Below the pieces are notes generated by a model. That model saw only the letters and a program-made list of their open reading frames with translations. It was not told the origin of the DNA and did not search any database. From CAYHZL01 sp964361075 (GTDB lineage: Bacteria > Bacteroidota > Ignavibacteria > UBA10030 > UBA8401), in contig CAYHZL010000139.1 of assembly GCA_964361075.1 (NCBI GenBank), positions 1-9,517 of the forward strand: a stretch of 9,517 nucleotides of DNA, read 5' to 3'. Of this stretch, positions 1 through 6,601 are shown one piece after another (position 1 is the first letter of the stretch; each line of letters opens with the position of its first letter). A program made the position numbers and the translations under genes.

Positions 1-98
1 TTAAAGATTATTTTTTATTACAAAAATCTGCGTCTATATTGCGCTGAGGAGTTACAAAAGAACTTTCTAAAAAAACAGAAAACATCAATTGAAATAAC

Positions 99-1376
99 AT
101 GTCAACTATGATAGAACTTGTAAAAGAAAAACGGGAACGCGCAATTGCTGTCGGTTTGGCAACCCGGCTCGTCCGCAGAAAACAAGCGGAAGAACATTTG
201 GAGGAATTGGAATTGCTTGCCGATACTGCCGGCGCAAATGTCATAGCCAAGATTCTGCAAGAAAAAGATCGGATGGATTCCGCGTTGTATATCGGCAAAG
301 GAAAAGTGGCAGAACTGAAGCAGCTTGTGGACGATGAAAAAGTTTCTCTCGTTCTTTTTGACGACGACCTTTCTCCCGTGCAAGTACGAAATTTAGAACG
401 CGAGTTGGAATGCAAAGTGTTAGATCGCAGCGGGTTGATTCTCGATATTTTCGCAACGCGCGCAAAATCCAACGAAGCAAAGACACAAGTTGAACTTGCA
501 CAACTGCAATATCTTCTGCCGCGGCTCACGCGGCAATGGACGCACCTTTCAAAACAATTCGGCGGCATCGGCACCAAAGGTCCCGGTGAAACGCAAATTG
601 AAACTGATCGCCGCATGATTCGCCAGCGTATTGCTCACTTAAAAGAGAAGCTGGCAAAAATAAGTTCACAACGAAAAACGCAGCGACAGGGCAGAAAAGA
701 ATTTCATACGCTCGCACTGGTCGGTTATACAAACGTTGGCAAGTCAACATTGTTGAATACACTTTCCGATTCAAACGTATTTGTCGAGAACCGGCTCTTC
801 GCAACATTGGATGCAACAACGCGGCTCGTTGCACTGTCGCCAACAACACGCGTGCTCGTCACGGATACCGTCGGCTTCATTCGTAAATTGCCGCATCATC
901 TTGTTGCATCATTTAAAAGCACACTCGAAGAAGTGATCGAAGCCGATGTTCTTCTTCACGTTGTCGATGTTTCAAATCCACACTTTGAAGAACACATTGA
1001 AGTGGTGCGCAACACACTTTCCGATCTCGGCACTGGGGATAAACCTGTTGTGTATGTGTTCAATAAAATTGATTCGCTCGAAGACCGGTCGTTCATCCGT
1101 GAAATTCAGGACAGCTATGCGCCGGCAATTTTTATTTCGGCACAACGGGGAATAAATATTCTCGGATTGCAAGAACACTTGCTTTCGATGATCCATTCAA
1201 CATTGTACGATATTGAAATTACTATTCCGCACACGGAATACAAACTTCTTTCGCGTCTGTATGAACTGGCTGAAATCCTTGAAAAAAAATACGAAGATGA
1301 TATGATCAACATTACAGCACGCATCAGCGAAAAAAATAAAAGCACTGTTGATGCGTTGCTCGCAACGCTGAAGTAA
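99..1376 (+). CDS. hflX: GTPase HflX (ribosome-associated, 425 aa)
   Basis: Translational GTPase of the HflX family. Known members bind the 50S subunit and split stalled or stressed 70S ribosomes. The N-terminal HflX domain (about residues 15-150) carries YIGKGKVAEL at 64-73, LSPVQVRNLE at 91-100 and DRSGLILDIFATRA at 109-122. The family signature GGIGTKGPGETQIETDRR lies at 155-172, followed by a basic coiled-coil linker (about 173-202). The G domain shows G1 GYTNVGKST (209-217), G3 DTVGF (256-260), G4 NKID (322-325) and a G5-like SAQ (347-349). Length is normal for the family and no key residue is missing. An in-frame TGA at 90-92 excludes an upstream start; ATG 108 is an alternative three codons in. 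No Shine-Dalgarno is visible, which is common in Bacteroidota. The sensor-kinase gene follows after 96 bases on the same strand, with no hairpin seen between them, so co-transcription is possible. Confidence 0.97.
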   Translation: MSTMIELVKEKRERAIAVGLATRLVRRKQAEEHLEELELLADTAGANVIAKILQEKDRMDSALYIGKGKVAELKQLVDDEKVSLVLFDDDLSPVQVRNLERELECKVLDRSGLILDIFATRAKSNEAKTQVELAQLQYLLPRLTRQWTHLSKQFGGIGTKGPGETQIETDRRMIRQRIAHLKEKLAKISSQRKTQRQGRKEFHTLALVGYTNVGKSTLLNTLSDSNVFVENRLFATLDATTRLVALSPTTRVLVTDTVGFIRKLPHHLVASFKSTLEEVIEADVLLHVVDVSNPHFEEHIEVVRNTLSDLGTGDKPVVYVFNKIDSLEDRSFIREIQDSYAPAIFISAQRGINILGLQEHLLSMIHSTLYDIEITIPHTEYKLLSRLYELAEILEKKYEDDMINITARISEKNKSTVDALLATLK

Positions 1377-1472
1377 TTCAACGCAATTTCATGCCTTGCA
1401 TCTCTATTCCATAAGTAGTAAATTTTTCCAATCCACGACGACGTATCACCTTCTCTTAATGCCATACCCGCT

Positions 1473-3104
1473 ATGGAAAATACATATTTAACAATAGAAA
1501 ATATTCGCCACAATAGTTTGTTCAAATATATTAGCGATAGAGACCTTCAAAATATTATAAAGCTTCTCAAAGAAGAAAACTTCCCCGGCAACACTCTTAT
1601 CTTTCAGGAAAATACGCGCGGCGAACGTGTCTATTTTATTTTGGAGGGCCGCGTAAAAATTTCCAAAATTACAAAGTACGGCGCCGAAACAGTACTTGCT
1701 GTTCTGAGCAAAGGAGATTTTTTTGGTGAGATGGAATTATTAGATGATCAACCCCGTTCCGCGCGCACTTCTACTCTTGACCCCACTGTTGTTGCCATGA
1801 TTACAAAACAGGATTTCGACAGTCTGATTAAAACGAATCATATCGTTGCACTGAATATTTTAAAAGCAATGAGCAAACGGCTTCGTGTTGCAGATGGAAC
1901 GATTGTGAACGAACTCGACCGCACTGTGGAAATTTCAAAACAGCACATCAACAAACTGAACATGTTGATTGATGCAGCAAAGACGGTGAACTCGACACTT
2001 GACCTCGACAAGCTGCTCGACATTATTCTTGAAACGTCAATCAAATCTATTAATGCAGACCGCGGCACATTGTATTTGCTGGATGAACTGAAAGGTGAAA
2101 TTTGGTCGAAGGCATTGCGCGGTGCGGAAGTGATTGAGATTCGTCTGCCGGTTGGAAAAGGACTTGCGGGGTACGTTGCCAAAACCGGCGAGACAATTAA
2201 TATACCCGACGCATATAACGATGCACGTTTCAATGCTGAAGTAGATAAAAAATCCGGGTACCACACCAACAATATGCTCTGCATGCCGATGAAAAATCGG
2301 GACGGAAAAATTATCGGCGTGTTTCAGATGCTGAATAAAAAAGGGGGACCGTTCACGTCATCTGATGAAGAATTTATTAATGCACTTTCGATGCACGCAT
2401 CCATAGCAATTGAAAATGCGCGGATTGCGCAGGAGATGGTGAACAACGAACGACTTTCCGCCGTCGGAAAAATGGCGAGCACCATTATTCACGACATCAA
2501 AAATCCGATGAGCACATTGCGTGTGTATGCGCAAGTGATGAAGAAAAAATCGGGCAATGAAGAAGCAAGTAAACTTGCCGATGAAATGATTCATCAGGTT
2601 GACCGTTTCGTGAATATGACGCAGGAAATTTTAGATTTCAGCCGCGGCATCAGCTCAACGAACATCGAAGAAGTGGAATTTGCCGATGTGATGGAAGGTG
2701 TGCTGATGTTCATCGAAAAAGATTTAACGAAGCGGAATATTACGCTGCAAAAAAATCTAACGTTCTCCGGCAAAGTGAAACTTGACCAAGATAAAATGGT
2801 GCGTGTGTTTTACAACATCGCCAGCAACGCCGCCGATGCAATGCCGAACAGTGGCACATTGACCGTCTCGACAGAAAGTGCGGATGGCATGGTGAAAATT
2901 GATTTCACCGATACGGGAACCGGTATGCCGGAAGAAATGAAGAGAAAAATTTTTGAACCGTTTGTTACATACGGGAAAAAACATGGCACAGGTCTCGGCA
3001 TGGCAATTGTAAAAAAAGTACTTGATGACCACAAAGGTAAAATTGAGATCGAAAGTGAAATGGGAAAAGGAACTTCGATTAAATTATTTTTACCGACCGC
3101 TTGA
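1473..3104 (+). CDS. Soluble sensor histidine kinase: cNMP-binding + GAF + HisKA/HATPase (543 aa)
   Basis: Predicted cytoplasmic histidine kinase; no membrane segment or signal peptide is seen. Residues about 15-135 form a CRP/FNR-type cyclic-nucleotide-binding fold with the phosphate-binding-cassette-like stretch FGEMELLDDQPRSA (84-98), including the Arg-Ser pair (R96, S97) that contacts cyclic nucleotide in CRP. No helix-turn-helix follows. A helical linker (about 140-170) leads to a GAF domain (about 175-318). The kinase core has the H-box SAVGKMASTIIHDIKNP with phospho-acceptor H340, the N-box NIASNAADAMP (448-458), G1 DTGTGMP (480-486), F-box FEPFVTYG (494-501) and G2 GTGLGM (505-510). 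All catalytic motifs look intact. No receiver domain or response-regulator gene lies in the window, so it appears to be an orphan kinase. The signal is inferred: a cyclic nucleotide plus a small GAF ligand. The ATG at 1473 was chosen because the cNMP fold begins shortly after it; no ribosome-binding site is evident. Confidence 0.94.
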   Translation: MENTYLTIENIRHNSLFKYISDRDLQNIIKLLKEENFPGNTLIFQENTRGERVYFILEGRVKISKITKYGAETVLAVLSKGDFFGEMELLDDQPRSARTSTLDPTVVAMITKQDFDSLIKTNHIVALNILKAMSKRLRVADGTIVNELDRTVEISKQHINKLNMLIDAAKTVNSTLDLDKLLDIILETSIKSINADRGTLYLLDELKGEIWSKALRGAEVIEIRLPVGKGLAGYVAKTGETINIPDAYNDARFNAEVDKKSGYHTNNMLCMPMKNRDGKIIGVFQMLNKKGGPFTSSDEEFINALSMHASIAIENARIAQEMVNNERLSAVGKMASTIIHDIKNPMSTLRVYAQVMKKKSGNEEASKLADEMIHQVDRFVNMTQEILDFSRGISSTNIEEVEFADVMEGVLMFIEKDLTKRNITLQKNLTFSGKVKLDQDKMVRVFYNIASNAADAMPNSGTLTVSTESADGMVKIDFTDTGTGMPEEMKRKIFEPFVTYGKKHGTGLGMAIVKKVLDDHKGKIEIESEMGKGTSIKLFLPTA

Positions 3105-3111
3105 AAAATGA

Positions 3112-3150
3112 AACGCCCGCTTTATTTTTGCAAAAAATAAAGCGGGCGTT
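3112..3150. terminator. Perfect 18-bp hairpin between convergent genes
   Basis: Arms at 3112-3129 and 3133-3150 are perfect complements of 18 bases around a GCA loop. The outer part is GC-rich (AACGCCCGC) and the inner part A/T-rich. It begins eight bases after the sensor-kinase stop and lies about 29 bases beyond the stop of the convergent secreted-protein gene, so it probably serves both. On the + strand no T-run follows the stem (CGTCCCCTC), although the inner stem is T-rich. On the minus strand TCATTTTTC follows, which is the better U-tract. Confidence 0.85.
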
Positions 3151-3178
3151 CGTCCCCTCTTACCTTGCTATTATTTTA

Positions 3179-4456
3179 CTATTTCACCATCTGCATCTTC
3201 TTCACCGATGTAAAATTACCAGACTGTAGTTTGTAGATATAGATTCCGCTGGAAAGTTTGCCTGCATCAAAGTTTGCTTGATAGTAACCGGCGTTTTTGT
3301 ATTCGTTCACAAGTGTTATAACTTCTCTGCCAAGATTATCATACACGACAAGATGCACAGTACCCGCATCCGGTATTCCGTACGAGATTGTAGTTGACGG
3401 ATTAAACGGATTCGGGTAGTTTTGGTCCATTGAAAAATCTTTTGGCATCTCAACTACTGCAATATTTTTTCTTTGTGCTCCCGAATAACTAATTGAGACA
3501 GGCCTTGATGCCGGTGATTGCAATGTTGAAACATCTTTGGCAACAACGTAATATGTTGCGTACGGAGAAAATCTAGTTGTGCTTCCTATATACAAATCAA
3601 CATCAATATATGATGAAGCTGATGCACTTGCAGTAGCAATGAGACCAAAATCTGAACCAAGATCACGATAAATATCATAGCCGGCAATATCCGGTTCAGA
3701 GTTGCGCGTCCAAGTTACTTGTGGATGGTTATTCGAAGGACCAACAGCTACGTTTTGCGGAATGTTTGGATACCAATCAAAGCGCGCACTCATTGCCCAT
3801 GTAGAATTAACAGCTACAAGATGTCGTTCAGGAGCAACATATGCATCAACAGTACCCATTTGCCAACCCGTGCTTGTAATAGATTGAACTCCACCATTAT
3901 TCCACAATTCGCTCCATCCATTTCCAGCGCTAAATTCATGTAACGAGGCATAATAGGGAGATGAATTTTTTAATATCATTAATTGATCAACATTTCCCGT
4001 TTCCTTGAACTTGTTTACTCTAAAAATGCTGCCGTCGTTAATTGGTCTTGTGCTTATCGTTCCATTACTGCTTGCCCACACAGTGGACCATACCGAGCCA
4101 TTGAAGGATAAAATCTTTGCGATTGAATTTGATCTATTAATACATAACAATTCATCAACTCCATCTCCATTATAATCAAAAGCGTGGTATTCATCTGATG
4201 AACTTACCGACCACTGTCCATTTAAATTACCGTTACCACCGTTACCCCATACACCATTCCAAATAACTCCAGAAAAATACATTAATGCAGCATATCCATT
4301 GGGATTCACAAAAAATACTTCGTTCACAAACGAACCACTATAAAAATTTCCCGATACATATTGATCGTTTGGATCAATATGCCATCCTGAAATCCACCCA
4401 TTCCCACTATTATCCCAAGGATGCGAAAAATAAAAATTGCTTCCATTCCATTCCAT
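3179..4456 (-). CDS. C-terminal part of a frameshifted T9SS-sorted repeat protein (FN3 + type A sorting domain)
   Basis: This is the downstream 425-codon piece of a gene whose 5' part lies in another frame (4324-4875). Its nominal ATG at 4456 sits inside a TTCCA run and is unlikely to be a natural start, because no signal peptide follows. Removing one 5-base unit joins both pieces into one 563-residue protein. In this piece, residues 12-206 hold four copies of a W..W.N.GNG...GW....D.Y repeat, one with a calcium-loop-like DYNGDGVDELL (94-104). Residues about 232-325 look like a fibronectin type III domain. Residues 342-425 are a T9SS type A C-terminal sorting domain with NYPNPFNPSTTISYG and an ending of KKMQMVK. 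In known systems this domain takes a Sec-exported protein across the outer membrane and is removed during surface attachment or release. The repeats could be a beta-propeller; substrate and function are unknown. The sorting domain is certain, the status of the gene is not. Confidence 0.85.
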   Translation of the reverse strand: MEWNGSNFYFSHPWDNSGNGWISGWHIDPNDQYVSGNFYSGSFVNEVFFVNPNGYAALMYFSGVIWNGVWGNGGNGNLNGQWSVSSSDEYHAFDYNGDGVDELLCINRSNSIAKILSFNGSVWSTVWASSNGTISTRPINDGSIFRVNKFKETGNVDQLMILKNSSPYYASLHEFSAGNGWSELWNNGGVQSITSTGWQMGTVDAYVAPERHLVAVNSTWAMSARFDWYPNIPQNVAVGPSNNHPQVTWTRNSEPDIAGYDIYRDLGSDFGLIATASASASSYIDVDLYIGSTTRFSPYATYYVVAKDVSTLQSPASRPVSISYSGAQRKNIAVVEMPKDFSMDQNYPNPFNPSTTISYGIPDAGTVHLVVYDNLGREVITLVNEYKNAGYYQANFDAGKLSSGIYIYKLQSGNFTSVKKMQMVK

Positions 4457-4875
4457 TCCGGTTTATTAATCATAGCCCATCCTCCTGAACGTACAAGAGA
4501 TAAGACATACGATCTAGCACTGGGGTTTTTAATCACAACATAAGCATCGGTTGAACCAATGTGCCAACCGCTACTAGTATTATTTAAATACTGATTTCCA
4601 TTATTACTAAATTGCGGCCACCATCCTAGTTGAAATGATGAATTTAAACGGTATGAATATGTTCCCACCCATCCGGTTGAAATATTAATGAATAACAAGT
4701 CATTATTATCAGAGCCTATAAACGCTATTGGTCTGTAAACATCAGCACTGCTTGGCACCCATCCACTAAAATTTCCGTTCCCGCCATTACTCCATTCACT
4801 TCTCCAATCTGGAGTTTGAGACAAAGTTAACCCATTAATAAAGAGTATAAATATAAAGACAAATAATTTTCTCAT
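4324..4875 (-). CDS. N-terminal part of the same frameshifted secreted repeat protein (signal peptide + first repeats)
   Basis: This is the upstream 183-codon piece of the split T9SS gene. Residues 1-20 (MRKLFVFIFILFINGLTLSQ) form a clear Sec signal peptide, with cleavage probably just after it. Two copies of the tryptophan-rich repeat follow, at about 24-47 (DWRSEWSNGGNGNFSGW...DVY) and 85-112 (WWPQFSNNGNQ...GWHIGSTDAY). Real homology stops near residue 142, at KPEWNG. The last about 40 residues (from MEAIFIF) are out-of-frame translation of the downstream piece. As written, the product would enter the periplasm without a sorting domain and so without T9SS export. The ATG at 4875 is supported by the signal peptide and by GAAAGG about ten bases upstream on the minus strand. 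Confidence 0.8.
   Translation of the reverse strand: MRKLFVFIFILFINGLTLSQTPDWRSEWSNGGNGNFSGWVPSSADVYRPIAFIGSDNNDLLFINISTGWVGTYSYRLNSSFQLGWWPQFSNNGNQYLNNTSSGWHIGSTDAYVVIKNPSARSYVLSLVRSGGWAMINKPEWNGMEAIFIFRILGIIVGMGGFQDGILIQTINMYREIFIVVRL
4441..4459. repeat. TTCCA pentanucleotide run at the frameshift point
   Basis: Three full TTCCA units plus TTCC, giving 3.8 copies (GGAAT/TGGAA on the coding minus strand). The split gene changes frame exactly here. With one unit fewer the coding strand reads K-P-E-W-N-G-S-N-F-Y-F straight into the downstream frame. Unit length 5 is not a multiple of 3, so any gain or loss of a unit switches the frame. Confidence 0.9.
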
Positions 4876-4893
4876 GATCTTTAACCTTTCACA

Positions 4894-4924
4894 TTTGTTT
4901 ACAAACTAATAGTTAATTAATTTG
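4894..4924 (+). promoter_or_regulatory. Possible Bacteroidota-type promoter for a + strand small RNA
   Basis: TTTG (4894-4897), a 19-base gap and TTAATTTG (4917-4924) match the Bacteroidota TTTG/TAnnTTTG consensus with one mismatch and the usual spacing. The predicted start lies near 4931, where the structured segment begins. It overlaps the proposed minus-strand promoter, so the two would be divergent and might interfere. Confidence 0.3.
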
Positions 4925-4934
4925 CAGTAGCAAA
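4902..4934 (-). promoter_or_regulatory. Possible Bacteroidota-type promoter for the secreted-protein gene
   Basis: On the minus strand TTTG (4931-4934) is followed after 21 bases by TTAGTTTG (4902-4909). This resembles the Bacteroidota sigma consensus TTTG...TAnnTTTG with one mismatch (TT for TA). Transcription would start near 4895, about 20 bases before the ATG. The match is short and the region AT-rich, so chance is a serious alternative. Confidence 0.25.
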
Positions 4935-5032
4935 CACAAAAGCATCTTCCGCCACAAGGCGGTCTATATGGACGCTTGAAATGTTTGTGTAATGCCCGTT
5001 TCCAATGCTGCAATCATTGGAGCGGGTTTTTT
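4931..5032 (+). ncRNA. Candidate structured small RNA with its own terminator (about 100 nt)
   Basis: The segment can fold as follows. An outer stem pairs ACACAAA (4934-4940) with TTTGTGT (4984-4990), continued by AGC (4941-4943) with GCT (4974-4976). Inside are a hairpin CCGCC-ACAA-GGCGG (4949-4962) and a small GTC/GAC hairpin. An intrinsic terminator (4995-5032) follows. A promoter-like match lies just upstream. No open reading frame of note occupies it, and all flanking genes run on the other strand. I do not recognise an RNA family. It could instead be a mobile palindromic element or 5' leader structure of the minus-strand gene. Confidence 0.35.
4995..5032 (+). terminator. Intrinsic terminator on the + strand, opposite to flanking genes
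   Basis: CCCGT (4995-4999) pairs with GCGGG (5022-5026), counting one G-T pair. TCCAATG or TTCCAATG pairs with CATTGGA (5015-5021), with one bulged T. The loop is CTGCAAT. Six T residues (5027-5032) follow directly. Read on the minus strand there is an A-run before and no T-run after, so it is oriented for + strand transcripts. No + strand gene precedes it within 1.8 kb. Confidence 0.7.
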
Positions 5033-5100
5033 ATTTGTGTGATTTTGATAGCCTCCTTTCTTTCAGTTGTGAGTGAAGCATAAAATCAGATGAACTGCAG

Positions 5101-6549
5101 TTATAACTTTACTATTATATAGTGTTCTTCATTTCTAATCACAGTGAAATATTTTGTTAGATAGTCAATTTGTCTAAGGAGACCGTTTCGAACAAATACT
5201 TCTTTCTCTGCAACAAGATATGTTGCTCCTTCATTTTTCTTTTGTTTTAGATAAAAAGAATCAATTTGCATCGGTGAACAAGTCCATCCTTTGCGTTCGC
5301 AATTGTATAGCACAACAGGATTGCCTTCTGATACAGTAATAATTAAATCACTCGGAGTGGTTGTCTCTTTCACTGCACCAGCTAATTGAAATAAGGGCGC
5401 GGCTGCGCGTTTTCCATCGAACAAATTTTGCAATCTCATTGTGCTTAATACCAATGTTAACAGTAAGCAAAAGCCAAGAAAATATTTTATGTTTTTTTTC
5501 TTACTTGTAAGTTCAATATGAGATTGAAAATAAACAGCAAATGTTTTACCTAAAAAAATAACTCCGGGAATCATCAGTGGAAGTTGGTAATATTCATGAA
5601 CATTATTTCCTTTAGCTACGATTAGGATGTAAATAATAATTGCGATAAACCAAAAATCAAAAAGGAATTCCTGCTTTGAATTTCTTTTTACAAAAAAACC
5701 GGCAACAAATGGAATAAATGCGGCATACGTAAAATGTCTTTCAGCAACACTTTTAAAGAATACATCATTGTAAAATTTGAAGGAAGTTAATAATTCCATA
5801 TTACCCCACTTATCAACGCCAACGTCCCAAATTCCGAAAGACAATCCTGTCATTGCTTTCAACTGATGCGAATGATAGTACCACAATCCGACTGAAGCAA
5901 AAACGAATAGTGCAAATATCCATATCAACGGTCGGGTAAATAACGCTTTTTGATATTTATTCCAGCATAAAAACAATAGTGGTAAACCAAGATATAACGC
6001 CGGTAGTTTTAAGAGAGCGGCAAGTGAAATGCTTATAACTGAGAAAAGGAAAAATAAAAATTTTTGAGTATCCAGCCATTTTGAAAAGAAATAAATACCA
6101 AACACTGAAAACATTAACATCATTTGTTCTGGCATAAACGCTCTGCCATAAAAAATGCTTAACGGCAGTATTGCATAAAAAAATGAAGACCACAATGCTG
6201 TCTGTTCATTCACAATCTTTTTAACCAAAAGAAAAATCCCAAGGACAGTTCCGATGGAACAGAATACTGAAAGCAATCTTCCAAACATCTCATGTATACC
6301 AAATAATTTGTAAAGGGAAGCAATTGTGTATGTATACAGTTGAAATTCTGACTCTACAAATCCGGCAGTATTTCCACGCCAATCTATTTTTGGATAAAAA
6401 ATATTGTAATTTTCCGTTGCAAAATTTCGGGCAATTGCCGCTGTATCAGATTGCCTCCATGAATGCCAACCGGCAATTGGAAAAGCAATATGATATAATC
6501 GTGTTACCAAAGTTAATAGTAAAATGAACAGCAAGATTTTATTTTTCAT
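5101..6549 (-). CDS. GT-C glycosyltransferase, family 39 / ArnT-PMT-like membrane protein (482 aa)
   Basis: Polytopic inner-membrane glycosyltransferase of the GT-C fold. Such enzymes move a sugar from a polyprenyl-phosphate donor to an acceptor on the periplasmic side. After the first membrane helix (about 4-24) the first periplasmic loop holds WHSWRQSDTAAIAR, with D35 the likely catalytic aspartate, and FVESEFQLY with E66 and E68. A second conserved patch is GRAFMPEQ (135-142). Further hydrophobic helices run to about residue 370, including HEYYQLP (319-325), a recurring motif in these bacterial GT39 proteins. The final about 110 residues form a soluble periplasmic domain. Length is typical of short bacterial members. 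It is very AT-rich and lies 52 bases downstream of the Omp85-type gene on the same strand, so the two may be co-transcribed. Acceptor (lipid A, glycan or protein) cannot be told. No Shine-Dalgarno is seen before the ATG at 6549; the start is supported by the first helix. Confidence 0.88.
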   Translation of the reverse strand: MKNKILLFILLLTLVTRLYHIAFPIAGWHSWRQSDTAAIARNFATENYNIFYPKIDWRGNTAGFVESEFQLYTYTIASLYKLFGIHEMFGRLLSVFCSIGTVLGIFLLVKKIVNEQTALWSSFFYAILPLSIFYGRAFMPEQMMLMFSVFGIYFFSKWLDTQKFLFFLFSVISISLAALLKLPALYLGLPLLFLCWNKYQKALFTRPLIWIFALFVFASVGLWYYHSHQLKAMTGLSFGIWDVGVDKWGNMELLTSFKFYNDVFFKSVAERHFTYAAFIPFVAGFFVKRNSKQEFLFDFWFIAIIIYILIVAKGNNVHEYYQLPLMIPGVIFLGKTFAVYFQSHIELTSKKKNIKYFLGFCLLLTLVLSTMRLQNLFDGKRAAAPLFQLAGAVKETTTPSDLIITVSEGNPVVLYNCERKGWTCSPMQIDSFYLKQKKNEGATYLVAEKEVFVRNGLLRQIDYLTKYFTVIRNEEHYIIVKL

Positions 6550-6601
6550 ATGTTTTAAGTGTTATCATAGTGTAGTTAAGAAATGATAAATATTATTTAT
6601 G

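Noticed and set aside
1..98. Tail of an upstream gene or hflX promoter
   Set aside because: One frame is open from base 1 to about 111 but is short and meaningless as protein; no convincing promoter or ribosome-binding site could be placed.
8..616. Long open frame on the minus strand opposite hflX
   Set aside because: It lies almost wholly antisense to a clear HflX domain, is Ser/Arg/Phe-rich and shows no domain; a shadow of codon bias.
1377..1472. Terminator or regulatory element between hflX and the sensor kinase
   Set aside because: I see no hairpin, T-run or palindrome in these 96 bases.
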